Source of the DNA: Pyricularia pennisetigena
Lineage: Eukaryota; Ascomycota; Sordariomycetes; Magnaporthales; Pyriculariaceae
Assembly (NCBI RefSeq): GCF_004337985.1
Contig: NC_043741.1
Location: 5,357,445 to 5,421,444, forward strand
Length of the DNA stretch: 64,000 nt
Reading direction: 5' to 3'
The notes under the pieces were generated by a model. It made no database searches, was not told the origin of the DNA, and worked only from the letters and a program-made list of their open reading frames with translations. Shown piece after piece: positions 1 through 11,457 of the stretch (position 1 is the stretch's first letter; each line of letters starts with the position of its first letter). The position numbers and the translations under genes are program-made.

Positions 1-819
1 ACAGACTACCTGCACACCGACAAGGTCATGGTTTTCAAGGTGGCCAAGGACAGCGTCTCGGATCCGTCCCAGGTCCCTTCGACCCTCCGCACCATTCCAT
101 TCCCGCCCGCCAAGACGACGGTGGACAAGCGCTTCAAGTTTGAGCGCAAAAATGGCCAGTGGACCATCAACGGTGTGACTTGGGAGGATGCCAACAACCG
201 CGTCTTGGCCAAGCCGCAGCGAGGATCGACCGAGGTCTGGGAGTTGGAGAACAGCAGTGGCGGCTGGTCGCACCCCATCCATGTCCACTTGGTGGATTTC
301 CAGGTCATCAAGAGAGTCAATGGAAAGCGATCCTTGCAGTCGTACGAAACGGCCGGGCTCAAGGATGTCGTCTGGCTGGGTCCGGGAGAGACGGTGACGG
401 TGCGGGCGATATACGGCCCCATGGAGGGCCTGTATATGTTTCACTGCCACAACCTCATCCACGAGGACCACGCCATGATGGCGGCTTTCAACGTCACCCA
501 CCTAGACGATCTCGGCTATAACGACCCCGACTTCATGGACCCAATGGAGCAGCGGTGGCGGGCGAGGCCAGAGAGCCCGGAGCTGTATACCTTGGATGCA
601 GTCAAGCAGAGGATCGAGTATATGGCCAAGGCAGGACCGTACGTCGACATCAAAGGGATTGAGGACAAACTGACGAGCTATTGGGCCAGAAAAGCATCTT
701 CGACCACTGCTAGTTCGAGCTCTGGTGGCAAATCAAGTGAAAGCGGGAAAGACTCCGACGACAAGAAGAGCAAGTCGAGGCGCGACGCAAGCTTCATGGC
801 AAGGAGAAGAATGCAGTAA
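1..819 (+). CDS. Multicopper oxidase, C-terminal part (5' end cut by window)
   Basis: The frame is open from base 1 and ends at a TAA at 817-819, giving the last 272 residues. Two copper-ligand blocks are visible: HPIHVHLVDF (type 1/2/3 copper site start) and, about 60 residues on, HCHNLIHEDHAMM, the HCH-x3-H block of the last cupredoxin domain. The HPIHVH plus HNLIHEDHAMM pattern resembles the bilirubin-oxidase/CotA branch of multicopper oxidases more than classical laccases, so oxidation of phenols, bilirubin-like or metal substrates with O2 reduced to water is expected. After the domain comes a Ser/Lys/Asp-rich tail. Signal peptide and domains 1-2 lie outside the window. The enzyme class is secure; the substrate is inference. 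Confidence 0.85.
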   Translation, partial: TDYLHTDKVMVFKVAKDSVSDPSQVPSTLRTIPFPPAKTTVDKRFKFERKNGQWTINGVTWEDANNRVLAKPQRGSTEVWELENSSGGWSHPIHVHLVDFQVIKRVNGKRSLQSYETAGLKDVVWLGPGETVTVRAIYGPMEGLYMFHCHNLIHEDHAMMAAFNVTHLDDLGYNDPDFMDPMEQRWRARPESPELYTLDAVKQRIEYMAKAGPYVDIKGIEDKLTSYWARKASSTTASSSSGGKSSESGKDSDDKKSKSRRDASFMARRRMQ

Positions 820-1941
820 TATATAATGTCAAGCTTTTCTCCTGAAGTGCGAAGCAGGGAGGGAGGATGAAGTATATACATACCCCAGGAACATATGCGG
901 CTAATATTAACGTATAGAATCAATCCCAACCAATCATAAAATCTTATAATCTGCTCACAATGAAATCGTCAGTGTTGCGGTGAGTCGAAGATGAGGTTTC
1001 TTTTTTTTTCTTCTTCCCCTCCGCCTAAATACGGTACGTGGCGCGCAGGCTAAACCAGCCCAACAGTTGTGAGAAGGCTGGAAAATGTTTTACAGCGAGG
1101 AACGGCCGTTGCTAGCATGCCCCTCCACTAGAGGGAAAAAAAAAAGTTGGTTGCTTGGTCATGACAGATGAGCATTGAGCAACTGATAAGTGTAGGTGGT
1201 CAGATCGACAGGAAAAAATTTGACGATTTGTTGATTGAGACAAAAGTTTTCCTCGAAAAACATTATCCACGTGAAATTAGGATGCGTTACACACCTGCCC
1301 GTTTCTGCATGCACGTGTCTACACGATTCGTTCAAGTCAAGGGCGGGTTGCACGCCAAGGCCGATGCCTTCCAGCACCCTACCTTGCAAGCTCTCTTCAG
1401 CCCGTCCGAGAGATTGATAAGACAGGGTTCGACAAACAGGGTCTACAATACCAACTAAATTTTTTTTTTTTTTTTTCTGTACGAAAGTAAGTATTCAACC
1501 TGATGGTATGTTTCTTTACCCGCCCGCGATTGGTTGTTTTCCCAGCGCCGAGGCTGGCCATCCCCGCTCCCGGGAGGTTGGTTTCCCTGGGCAGCGGGGA
1601 TGCTGGACGAACTCGGCGTCATTGGATGAGGGGAAACATCCCGGTCGACGTGCAGAATATAGCAGTTGGAGAGTTGTGCATGTCGACGATGAAGCAATAG
1701 TCCACCCTGCGATGTTACCTCCCAATCGATGTTAAGCGACCTGGCCGGGGGTCGTCCTAGCCGAACTCCGATCTGAGAGAATACATAAAAGTAGGAGATA
1801 TTCTCTCACCATCTCCAAAGAAGGTTCTGCCTTGCACGGCTTCATCCCGGAGTTTTTGACTTTGACTCCCTTTCACCCATTGCTGCGACACCACGCAGAT
1901 TGGTCTCTTGGTCTTCTCCTGCGACCATCCTCTCCACAACC
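820..1941. other. Intergenic region, no gene recognised
   Basis: Between the oxidase stop and the phosphodiesterase start. It holds T-rich and A-rich runs (a T run near 1459-1476) and only short open frames without family features or supporting splice sites. It probably carries the 3' UTR of the oxidase and the promoter of the next gene. Confidence 0.5.
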
Positions 1942-1958
1942 AAAAAAAAAAAAAAAAA
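1942..1958 (+). repeat. A17 tract directly before a start codon
   Basis: Seventeen A residues run straight into the ATG at 1959, so the annotated start is preceded by a pure poly(A) leader segment. This is seen directly. Poly(A) 5' leaders can bind poly(A)-binding protein in yeasts; a role here is inference. Confidence 0.6.
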
Positions 1959-3304
1959 ATGCGTGTCAACTCTATTCAGCTCGCCCTTGCCGGGCTCGTA
2001 GCTGTCAGCAATGCCGTGCCTGTCAAACAGAACTGCAACACCCAGAAGCCTATCACCAAGCTTCAGCTCGGCCCACGTCCCTATTGGCTGATTGACAGCC
2101 TCGAGGACAGCCCTCTCAAGGCTGAGCTTGAACAGTGCAAAGAGATGGAGATGAAGCCCACCGCCTGGTCCATCGGACACCGAGGCGGCGGCACCATGCA
2201 GATCCCGGAGCACTCTCGCGAGTCCTTCCTCGCTGGTAAGTAGACCTGGAGGTGATACCAGAAAAAAAGAAAAAAATACCGAACATAAAGCTGACCAGCA
2301 CAACAGGAACGCGAATGGGAGCCGGCATCCAGGAGTGCGATGTTGCATTCACCAAGGACCTGGAGCTCGTGTGCCGTCACTCGCACTGCGACCTGCACAC
2401 AACGACCAACATCGTCGACATCCCCGAGCTCAACGCCAAGTGCACCAAGCCCTTCCAGCCTGCGGACCCGGCAACCGGCAAGACCGCCACGGCAAAGTGC
2501 TGCACCAGCGACATCACCGTCGCCGAGTTCAAGACGCTCTGCGCCAAGATGGACGGCTCCAACCCCAACGCCACCACGCCGGCCCAGTACCTCAAGGGCA
2601 CGCCGGCCTGGAGGACGGACCTGTACTCCAACGAGTGCGCCAAGGTCCTGACCCACAAGGAGAGCATCAAGCTCATCGACAGCCTCGGGCTCAAGTTCAC
2701 CCCCGAGCTCAAGACCCCCGAGGTCCCCATGCCTTTCGCCGGCGACTACACCCAGGAGAGGTACGCCCAGCAGATGATTGACGAGTACAAGGAGGCCGGC
2801 ATCGCCCCCTCGCGCGTCTACCCGCAGTCGTTCCTGTACGCCGACATCCTGTACTGGCTCAAGGCCGAGCCCGAGTTCGCCAAGCAGGCCGTCTACCTGG
2901 ACGAGTCGGCCGACGCCCCCGGCGCCTTCCCCGGCGCCGTCGCGAACCTGACCCGGTACGCCGCCGACGGCGTCCCCATCATCGCGCCTCCGCTGCCCTA
3001 CCTCGTGACCATGGGCAAGGGCGCCGACGGCAAGGAAAAGATTGTGCCTTCCGTCTACGCCACCGAGGCCAAGAGGCTCGGCATGAAAATCATCGCCTGG
3101 ACCGCCGAGAGGTCCGGCTGGGTTGGCAACGCTGCCCGGTCGGGCGACTACTACTACACGACCATTGCAAACTACACCAAGAAGGATGGTGACGCTTTCC
3201 AGCTCCTCGACGTCCTGGGCAGGGATATTGGTGTCCTGGGCGTCTTCTCTGACTGGTCGGCCACGGTGACGTACTACGCCAACTGCTTTGGTCTGTTCCC
3301 TTGA
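1959..3304 (+). CDS. Secreted glycerophosphodiester phosphodiesterase (GDPD)
   Basis: Two exons, 1959-2235 and 2307-3304, joined across a 71-bp GT-AG intron, give 424 residues. An N-terminal hydrophobic signal peptide (about residues 1-20, ending near SNAVP) indicates secretion. The GDPD core starts with SIGHRGG (HRGG at 74-77), then PEHS at 83-86, then ECDV (E102, D104) just after the splice junction and the [13 protein letters not shown] segment; these are the metal-binding and catalytic positions of the family (HRG, E/D pair, H). The fold is a TIM barrel that hydrolyses glycerophosphodiesters to glycerol-3-phosphate and an alcohol, for phosphate or choline scavenging. The start codon was chosen because the signal peptide follows it; an upstream in-frame ATG at 1908 would add a run of lysines from the A tract and is unlikely. 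Confidence 0.88.
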
Positions 3305-3519
3305 ACGATTTAGACATGACGTTATGATAGAATATAGACTAGTGTAGACTAGCACCGTACCTAAAACCAGGCTAGCGCCAGTAATATAGAACTTGAGAAT
3401 CCGATAAAGCTTCGACCTTGAGTGATGGCAGTATCATTTCCAATGCACGTCCTTGGAAAAAATCATGCAAGTGCCAGTTCTTGTACTGTCTCTTCATTCT
3501 ATCGGCAGCCATGGAGCGG

Positions 3520-4285
3520 TCGTGACATACCATGGGGACCCGCGAGAACCTTGCCGCCGCCATCGCCCAAGAATCTTGTGGGTTGATGCTGTGTGCATAT
3601 ATATCAGGAGACGAGGAGAAATTTCATCAAGTTCCACGCATGTTCATCGTCTACCGATTGCCCCATTGCGTCGCCGTCTGGTTCGGTCAGTCGGGTGATG
3701 GCAGCGACGAGGCTGTGACGGCCCTCCGATATCTCGGTGATCAGCTCGAGCTTGGCCGGAACGGCACCGAGCCAGATCTCCCGGCGCATCAGAGCCGGAC
3801 TGGTACCTATCCGAGACTGAGCTTCCGTATAGTAACGACCTCTGGGTAGCAATCGGCCTAATGAAAGCGGAGTACGTGGCCGGAGCACCCCTTTTGAATG
3901 CCTTTCTAGTCATGCTTGGAGTCGGGTACCTTGCGCAGCGGTGTGTGGGTATGCGAGCGGACACCCTCGCGCAACGGCGGTCATGATATCTCTGACGGCT
4001 GCACAGCTCCGACTGCGCAATGAGCGATTCCGAAGCCTATGTGGGCGAGATGGGCTGGGCGGCGAAGCTCGTCAGGGCCGATCGGTCCTAAGCACGAGCA
4101 TGGGACACACGGTACTGGCCCCTGCTGCAGCGACACCCGGAGGCGTGGCTTGCGCATTGCTCGGTTGCAAGTCCTCCGTTCTCCTGCCACCGCAGGCTGA
4201 GGGTACATCCAAAGTGGTCGGTGAATGCTACATTCACGAGCTCGATGACTCCATGACAACCTGGATCCGCTCCTCAAGCAGCTGA
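3520..4285 (+). pseudogene. Decayed HET-domain (heterokaryon incompatibility) gene
   Basis: Fragments of a HET protein appear in order but in different frames. ENLAAAIA (3544-3567, frame 1) is followed by RILWVDAVCI (3570-3599, frame 3), then GDEEKFHQVPRM and VAVWFGQSGDGSDEAV (about 3607-3720, frame 1 again). The C-terminal block GGVACALLGCKSSVLL and VVGECYIHELDD (about 4139-4250, frame 2) matches the usual end of HET proteins (VCVLLGG...VGECYVHG). Typical HET proteins of this type are 500-700 residues; here the middle is missing and stops intervene. HET proteins trigger cell death on fusion of incompatible strains. At least three frame changes and internal loss make a working product implausible. 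Family call rests on several independent motif matches; exact ends are uncertain. Confidence 0.75.
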
Positions 4286-5231
4286 ACCGTCCAGAAGGAC
4301 AGGAAGGAAATGGGAAACGCATAGTATCAGTATGTCCATCCCGAGCAAAGCCTGACAATTATCGAAAATCCATGATTGGGCCCTTTGTCATCCGAGTGAC
4401 CAAGCCATCTCAACACCAAGAAGCTGGGCGCGCCGGCACTCTCTGTCAAGTTTTACAACTGTCATTGGGGAAGAGGTCAATTCAGATTCTAGGCTGTTCC
4501 CGGAACATCTATCCCAACGAGGAACTGAGATAGAGACTCTCCGACTCAGCTGATCACGACAAAGCGAAAGCAGGATAAGCGGTTTAGCATAGAGGTCACC
4601 AGGCGTGCGAGCGTTATACAATGGCTTTGTCCACATATAGGTGAGGAATGGGTTTCGATACGTATGGTAAATTCTTGCTTCTCTTCTTCACAGTTTTGGC
4701 ATAGCCTGAGAGTGTTATCTGGCCTCTCTTCTGGGCTGCATTCAATGGGGATGAGGGTGCAGGCTGTTTGTGGTCGTAAGCCAAAGCGTTCGGGCCCTTG
4801 TGCCCCGTTTCGCAACAATGACGAGCTGACATTAGTCCTGGTGTTGCCGCTCAAGGAGGAAATGTGAAGAGATTTTCAATGGCCATGTGACAATTTTTAA
4901 AATGTCCAGAATAGAAACTGAGTCTATCGTTCGAATCGGACAGTGATGCCACAGTTGTATGTGCTAACGTGCTTTTTGCCCATGTTTGATTTATTTCTCG
5001 CGCATCGCAGACCGCGACATTCGACATTGCGCTAGGGTGCTGTGGGGCGAAGAAACTTGGAAGCCGTCCCCTCAATCCAAAGTCGTTCCAGGGGTTGACC
5101 GCCTGGCAAAAACCCATGCGGGCAGAAAAAAAGTTCCCCATTAAAATTTGGTTACTCCGCCTTGCGCATCTTAAGCGTCTTCCTCCAAACATCTTCTACT
5201 TCCCCGTACTGCTTGAGCTCAGCAAACAACA
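4286..5231. other. Intergenic region upstream of DBP4
   Basis: No recognisable gene. Short open frames on both strands lack domains and codon bias. The last 150 bp, pyrimidine-rich with CTTCCTCC and CTTCTACTTCCCC, are the likely DBP4 core promoter and 5' UTR. Confidence 0.5.
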
Positions 5232-7634
5232 ATGGCTCACAAGGGCAAAACCGCTCCGGCGAAGCCGCCGACATCGCATAAGAAAGAGCTCAAGTCCCTC
5301 AAACGGAAAAGAGGCCAGGAGGAGCTCAGCAGCCTCCGCAAGGCCATTGACGAGTTCGACCTCAAATCCACCCCCAAGGCCTTTGCAGACCTGCCCTTGT
5401 CCGAACCGACAGCCAAAGGAGTGCGCGACTCGCACTTCGAGACCTTGACCGACATCCAGGCGCGTGCGATCCCTCTAGCCCTCAAGGGCCGCGACATTCT
5501 CGGTGCAGCCAAGACTGGGTCCGGCAAGACCCTCGCGTTCCTCGTCCCCCTCCTCGACAAGCTCTACCGTGAACAATGGACCCAGGAGGCTAAGCTGGGA
5601 GCTCTGGTGCTTAGTCCGACACGTGAACTGGCCGTACAGACTTTCCAGGTACTGCGCAAGATTGGCAGGCACCATCTGTTCTCGGCCGGCCTGGTGATCG
5701 GTGGCAAGAGCGTGCGTGAGGAGGCCGAAGCGCTCTCGCGCATGAACATCCTGATCGGGACGCCGGGACGTATCCTGCAACACCTCGACCAGACGCATGG
5801 CTTCGATGTCGACAACCTTCAGCTGCTAGTTTTGGACGAGGCGGATAGAATTATGGACCTGGGTTTTCAGAGAGATGTGGATGCCCTCGTACAGCACCTC
5901 CCGACCACACGCCAAACACTTCTGTTCAGCGCAACACAAAGCAAAAAAGTCTCGGACCTGGCGCGACTGAGCTTGAAGGATCCTGAGTATGTCTCGGTGC
6001 ATGCCGAGGCCACTACGGCGACCCCCAGTACGCTGCAGCAACATTACATCGTCACGCCCCTCCCCGAAAAGCTCAACACACTGTGGGGCTTCATCAAGGC
6101 GAACCTGAAAAGCAAAATGGTAGTTTTCCTTTCATCAGGAAAACAGGTCCGCTTCGTCTACGAGAGTTTCCGTCAGATGCAGCCAGGTATCCCACTCTTG
6201 CACATGCATGGACGTCAGAAACAGCTGGCCCGACTCGACGTCACCAAGCGCTTCGACTCTTCAAAACATGCTTGTCTGTTCGCCACTGATGTTATCGCTC
6301 GGGGAATCGACTTCACTGGGGTTGACTGGGTTGTCCAGGTCGATGCGCCTGAAGATATAGACGACTACATCCACCGAGTCGGTCGTACGGCGCGTTACGA
6401 GAGAGAGGGCAAGGCTGTCATTTTTCTGGATCCCAGCGAGGAGGCTGGCATGCTCAAAAGGTTAGAGAGGAAGAAGGTACCCATCTCCAAGGTCACGGCA
6501 AAGGATTCCAAGAAAAAGAGCATAAGTGATGAGCTCCAAAGTATATGCTGGAAGAGCCACGACGTCAAGTACCTGGCGCAAAAGGCATTCATCAGTTACG
6601 CACGTGCTGTACATCGTGCCACGGAGCGGGACGAAAAACACAATGAGAACGGTGATCAGGTGTTCAAATTTGATAAGCTGGACTTGGAGGGATTTGCCAA
6701 GAGCATGGGTCTGGCCGGTGCTCCGCAAATCAAGTTCCAAAAGGGAGAGGACGTCAAGCGGATGAAGAACGCGCCTCGTGCGCCCTTGTCGAGCGGCTCC
6801 GAAGATGAGTCTGGCGACGACAAGCCTGGCAGGCGGAGGAAGAAGGATGAGGTGCGGACGAAGGCGGACAAGATGTTCGAGCGAACCAACCAAGACGTCT
6901 TGTCGAAGCACTACAGGAATCTGGTGGAGGACGGAGACAACGACGACGAGGAGGAGGACTTTTTCACAACAAAGCGAGTCCTGCGCGGAGACGAACTCGA
7001 CGAGGCCGCTGGCGGCGCCGGCGCGGGTCTCCCTACCGCCAAAACGATCGACCTTGGCGGCACCGAGCTCGTGCTCGACTCCAAGAGGAGAGAGAAGCTC
7101 ATCAAGTCCAAGAAGCAGCTCGCCAAGCTCAAGGGCAAAGGCCAAAAGCTGGTGTTCGACGAGGACGGCGTCGCCCACCCTCTGTACACACTCCAGGACG
7201 AGGAAGACTTCAAGCAGCAGGGTCCTGCGGAGGTTCTACGGAAGCAATTCGTTGAGCAGGAAGGCGACAAGGTCAAGGAGGCCGATCTGGACGACAAGGC
7301 ACTCGCCAAGCAGAAGAAGAGGGAAAAGAAGCTCAAGCGCAAGGCCCGGGAGCGTGGCGAGGCAGAGGGGACCGAGGGGCCGCAGCTTGCAGGAGGCGAC
7401 GAGGACGGAGAAGATCCGCTCGAACTGCTCCGGTCTTTGCCCATGGCAGGGGCCGCGAGAGACAGTGGCGATGATGAGAGCGAGGACGAAAGGCCGAAGA
7501 AGAAGGCCAAGAAGTGGTTCCAGGACGACTCGGACGATGAAAGAAAGCCCAAGCGGAAGGTTATTGAGCTGGATCATGAGCCTGACACGCTCGAAGATTA
7601 CGAGGCCATCGCCGCTGGCCTGCTTGACGACTAG
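5232..7634 (+). CDS. DBP4: ATP-dependent DEAD-box RNA helicase Dbp4 (ribosome biogenesis)
   Basis: Single uninterrupted 800-residue frame. Helicase motifs are complete: Q-motif region around 51-80, Walker [10 protein letters not shown] (to residue 100), PTRELA (129-134), TPGR (177-180), DEAD (202-205), SAT (233-235), ARGID (356-360), HRVGRTAR (381-388). The N-terminal [16 protein letters not shown] and the Q-motif context [10 protein letters not shown] are characteristic of the Dbp4/Hca4/DDX10 branch, as is the long, highly charged C-terminal half with acidic and KKKAKKW-type stretches ending in [20 protein letters not shown]. Dbp4 acts in the nucleolus on the small-subunit processome, helping release U14 snoRNA from pre-18S rRNA. 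Length agrees with fungal orthologues (about 770-820). No intron is needed. Confidence 0.95.
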   Translation: MAHKGKTAPAKPPTSHKKELKSLKRKRGQEELSSLRKAIDEFDLKSTPKAFADLPLSEPTAKGVRDSHFETLTDIQARAIPLALKGRDILGAAKTGSGKTLAFLVPLLDKLYREQWTQEAKLGALVLSPTRELAVQTFQVLRKIGRHHLFSAGLVIGGKSVREEAEALSRMNILIGTPGRILQHLDQTHGFDVDNLQLLVLDEADRIMDLGFQRDVDALVQHLPTTRQTLLFSATQSKKVSDLARLSLKDPEYVSVHAEATTATPSTLQQHYIVTPLPEKLNTLWGFIKANLKSKMVVFLSSGKQVRFVYESFRQMQPGIPLLHMHGRQKQLARLDVTKRFDSSKHACLFATDVIARGIDFTGVDWVVQVDAPEDIDDYIHRVGRTARYEREGKAVIFLDPSEEAGMLKRLERKKVPISKVTAKDSKKKSISDELQSICWKSHDVKYLAQKAFISYARAVHRATERDEKHNENGDQVFKFDKLDLEGFAKSMGLAGAPQIKFQKGEDVKRMKNAPRAPLSSGSEDESGDDKPGRRRKKDEVRTKADKMFERTNQDVLSKHYRNLVEDGDNDDEEEDFFTTKRVLRGDELDEAAGGAGAGLPTAKTIDLGGTELVLDSKRREKLIKSKKQLAKLKGKGQKLVFDEDGVAHPLYTLQDEEDFKQQGPAEVLRKQFVEQEGDKVKEADLDDKALAKQKKREKKLKRKARERGEAEGTEGPQLAGGDEDGEDPLELLRSLPMAGAARDSGDDESEDERPKKKAKKWFQDDSDDERKPKRKVIELDHEPDTLEDYEAIAAGLLDD

Positions 7635-8357
7635 AAAATTGTGTAGTTTCAGCATTGATAAATATCAGATAGATATAATACTGGCGATTGGCATAACCTT
7701 TTCGACAATTCCTTCCCTGAAATTAGTCGTTACCTTTGTATGGGATTGCTATGTTCTTTTATCTTCCAAGTTTGAGATTCAAGGCTTGTCATGGTCTCAA
7801 TATTGGTCCTGACTTGGGAGCTTGCTCGAATTGCTTTGTGTTCAATGTGTTTGATAACTTTGTAGCATCACTTACCAAATCTATACAAACTTAACTCTAG
7901 AATTCCAGGGTCTCCAGTGTTACCTGTACTTACATTCGGCTGGGTTGGCTTGGTAGGTTGATCCCGGCGTAACCTACATCTAAAACTAGCGTCAACCTCG
8001 GATCGGCACGCTGCTGAGGATACTGTCGAGAGTGTAAAATAGGACAGTTTGGTAGTTCATGGGGCTCGATTCAGGGGTTGCCCCCACCAGCCTAGCCAAC
8101 AGCTGGCGGGGTAATCAGGTGCTCCGCGCAAGCTCCTATGAACTTGTGGTTCCCTCCCCGCCACCACAGTATGGCGTGTCATGTAAGCCAACGCCGCTAA
8201 AGCCGCGGCGGCAGGCGAACCGGGCGACCTCGGGCCATATCATTGACGGCGGTTTCATAACGGTCCTTAACAACGTCCTTCCCCAATTGCTTTTTCCGGC
8301 TCTTTTTTTGGAGCTTTATTTGAGCACACATACATAATCTTAACCACATACAACGCG
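7635..8357. other. Intergenic region between DBP4 and FAD1
   Basis: Contains the DBP4 3' UTR and the FAD1 promoter; GC-rich around 8180-8230 and T-rich close to the FAD1 start. No gene seen. Confidence 0.5.
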
Positions 8358-9523
8358 ATGCAAGAAAACACATCAGAGCCACTACACACCAACAAGAGCT
8401 CCTCGCTCACCAACGGCGCGGCCAATGCGACGTCAGACGCCCCGGCGCAACGCTCCCTCCGCGATGTTTGCAACGACGCGCAGCGTAAAGTCGCCACTTT
8501 TCTGAGCGATCCGGACCCGGGCTCAGAGATCCTACGAGCTGTGCAGCGACAGGTCCGCATCTCGCTGGACGTCGTTGACAAGGCTTTAGAAGAATATGGG
8601 TATGGCAGGCACAGCAATCTTGTTTTCATCCGTTATGCATGTGACTTTGCGCAACACCAAAAGCACAACTTTCGATACCAAGACTTCCGACTAACAAACA
8701 CCGATCCCCGGGACCAGAATCCCAGAACTCTCCCTCTCCTACAACGGCGGCAAAGACTGCCTCGTCATGCTGATCCTGATCCTCGCCTGCCTCCCACGAC
8801 ACTTTGACTCCTCCAACACCCCACCGCCCACCACAGAACCCACCACGAGCACGACGCCCTTCAAGGCGATACACCAACCCCCCATACCGCCGGCGTCGTC
8901 TTCGTCGCCACCGCGCCAGTTCCCGGATTCGCTGCAGGCCGTGTACGTCGTGTCGCGCCACCCCTTCGCCGAGGTGGACGCCTTTGTCGACCGCACCTCG
9001 GCCGAGTACCACCTGGCCGTCGAGCGCATCGCCCAGCCCATGAAGCCCGCGCTGCACGCCTACTTGGCCGCGCGCCCGGCCGTGCGCGCCGTCTTTGTCG
9101 GCACGAGGCGGACGGACCCGCACGGTGAGAGCCTGACGCACTTTGACGCTACGGATCCTGGGTGGCCGCCGTTTATGAGGGTGCATCCGGTCATTGACTG
9201 GCATTATGCCGAGATCTGGGCTGTAAGTCTTTTTTTCTCTCTCTCTTTCTTGTGCTAGAGACGGATGGATTTTTCTCAGGCTAACACGCGATTGTGGTAC
9301 TCTCCACCCAACGTAGTTCATCCGTCATCTGGGAATTCCATACTGCGAGCTGTACGACAGGGGCTACACGTCCCTCGGTGGCACGACCGACACGAATCCG
9401 AATCCTGCGCTGAAGCGCGTTGTAGAAAGTACGGCGGACGGCAAGGCGGATCCGCAAGAGACGTTTCGGCCTGCGTACGAGCTCATGGACGACTACGAGG
9501 AGAGGCTTGGGCGTGATAGGTAG
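8358..9523 (+). CDS. FAD1: FAD synthetase (FMN adenylyltransferase)
   Basis: Three exons, 8358-8599, 8718-9222 and 9317-9523, give 317 residues with consistent phases (2, 0). The first junction builds ...EEYG|IPELSLSYNGGKDC, restoring the SYNGGKDC phosphate-binding motif (residues 88-95) of the PAPS-reductase-like family. Exon 2 carries FVGTRRTDPHGE and the conserved WPPFMRVHPVIDWHYAEIW; exon 3 begins with FIRHLGIPYCELYDRGYTSLG and GTTDTNPNP, the usual C-terminal signature. The enzyme transfers AMP from ATP to FMN to make FAD in the cytosol; yeast Fad1 is 306 residues. A proline- and threonine-rich insert (about 103-135) lies between the nucleotide loop and the core. The start is the first ATG in the frame. 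Confidence 0.92.
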
Positions 9524-10216
9524 CAACGTCTACGGTGGACGGCTGATCAGTGGCCTCGCGCAGCTGTAAAAAAAAAGAAAAAGAAAAAGAAAAAAAAAAG
9601 CCTGCCCCAGTTGGTCGGAGCTAGCTTGAACTGCTACCGCGCGGGATAATGTGCTAGACCGACCTACTCAATCCTTGTTTTGCACCAGGAATAGACGATA
9701 TATCTGTAAAAACACATAGATGGTGTCACAATCTCATTAAACTGAAGCAGCTTGTGTATTTGAAATGAAGTTATCGGCGGTGGACCAGACTGCGTCGGTC
9801 GTAATGAATCTCAGTTACAATGCTTTGCTACGCTCTCTTGTACCCCCATGTCCGAATTAACTTTGCGCATTCATGCTGAAATGAAAAAAGAATACAAAAC
9901 AAAGTCTACGCTTTAGACTTTACAATATGAAAATCATACTCGTTCCCACTGCGGGTACTTGGATGAAGAAAAGTCTATGGCAATTGCAATATTTGCACCG
10001 CCCAACCCATCTTGATTTGCAAAACTGCAAATCGGATTCATAGGCCGTTGCACAGCTTTCAGCACGGCCTAGAATCCTGTTGCAGACAGTCGGGGTAGCA
10101 CCGCTAACCATTTAGATGACAACCCCACCGATGCGCCGTATAAAAATCCCACGTTTGTTCAACATCTACTTACCATGCACATCGACGTGAACCTTTCATC
10201 ATTAACCGCAGCGTCA
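9524..10216. other. Intergenic region between convergent FAD1 and the R3H gene
   Basis: Tail-to-tail spacer. An A/AAG-rich run lies at about 9566-9598. No gene, RNA or repeat recognised beyond this. Confidence 0.5.
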
Positions 10217-11457
10217 TCAAAACAGCTCCCACATTGGCCGTGGAAGTTGTGATGGTAGCTGTGTCGTTTTCTTTGAGCCACTGCCAGCAGGCTTGATGCC
10301 CACATATACGACCTTCCGCGGTGGGGTTCCCGTAGTTGCCGAGTGGGATGAAAGGCCATAGTAATCAGAGATCGAGTGGGTGAGCCATCGCCTGTTGGGG
10401 ATTTCATGTTAGTTTGTGCAGGCAGCACACGTGCCAGGTAATATAGAGGAGCATACTTGAAGGCACTGCTCTCGTCGTCGCCCAACGAGTCAAAAACGAC
10501 GCCAGAGTCAATAGCCCCTTTGTCGCGCGTCTCACGGTGGGCCTTTTTCCAACCCGGGCCGCTTGGCTTTTGTGGTGTGGCCTGGCGTCGTCCAACGAAG
10601 ACGATTTCTTCGTCTTCGGAATCGAGCCCGCTCTCACCCTCGCTAGCTGCACGTGCCTCCTTCTCCTTCTCCAACTCCTTCCGCTCCTTTTCAGCAGCGG
10701 CGGCCCTGATCCTGGCATCCTCCTCCACAAGGAACTGCCGAACGGGCTCCTCGAGCGTGCGCACCCAGCCCTTCAGCGCTGGCGTCTTCTTGGCCGTGGC
10801 TCGAAGCTCGCGCGGCACGCGGCCGACTGCCACGGCGGCAGATTCAGCCCCGGCGGACAGCAGGCCGGCGTCGATCTGCTGCTGGCGCTTCCTCTTGAGC
10901 GCGGCGACCCTGGCGCGGTCCTCCTCAATCTGATCGCGCAGGCCACGATCCCACAGTTGAGCGACGTGGTAGGGCACGTAGTCGTGCACGACGTGCGTCG
11001 GGCCCACCTGGAAGTCGATGGGCTCGGGCGGCTGGGCGCCAGGCACGTGGACCAGACGGTCGTTCTCCCACCTGCGCCGCTGCCGGCTGCCCTCGTTGCC
11101 CTTGAGGACAAGCTCGCGGCGGCGCTGGCTGTCGCGGCGGGAAGGGGGCCTGCGCGGAGGTGCGATGCCGCCCAGGCCCGGATCGATGGACACGCGCGCT
11201 TGGTTGGTGCGCGGTGCGGGGATGCTGTTGTCCAGCGGAATGGAGAAGGGCGTGCCGGTGCCGCGGGCCTCGGCAGACACGCTGAGCGACTCGAGCGCGG
11301 ACACTGTCCATGCTTCAATGTCAAGGGTCGCCGTTGATGCGATTGAGGGCGTGTGGTGGTGCCCATGATGAATGTTGCCACTGGCGTGGTGGGCTTCGCC
11401 CGACGCTGACATTGCCGGGGACTCCGGGGGAGGTGGAACAGCACTGTAGATGGCCAT
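10217..11457 (-). CDS. R3H-domain protein with R3H-associated N-terminal domain
   Basis: Two exons on the minus strand, 11457-10457 and 10391-10217, with a 65-bp GT-AG intron, code for 391 residues. The unspliced frame would read into a meaningless tail; splicing yields AFK|RWLTHSISDYYGLSSHS, which contains the defining R-x3-H signature, followed by a short end PRPMWELF. Upstream, RRRWENDRLVHVPGAQPPEPIDF and VPYHVAQLWDRGLRDQIEED match the R3H-associated N-terminal domain found in fungal proteins of this type. A Lys/Glu-rich helical stretch (AAAEKERKELEKEKEARAA) separates the two. R3H domains bind single-stranded nucleic acid; the cellular role of this fungal protein is not known to me. Confidence 0.85.

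Noticed and set aside
4546..4854. 102-codon minus-strand frame
   Set aside because: No recognisable features; overlaps other equally plausible frames.
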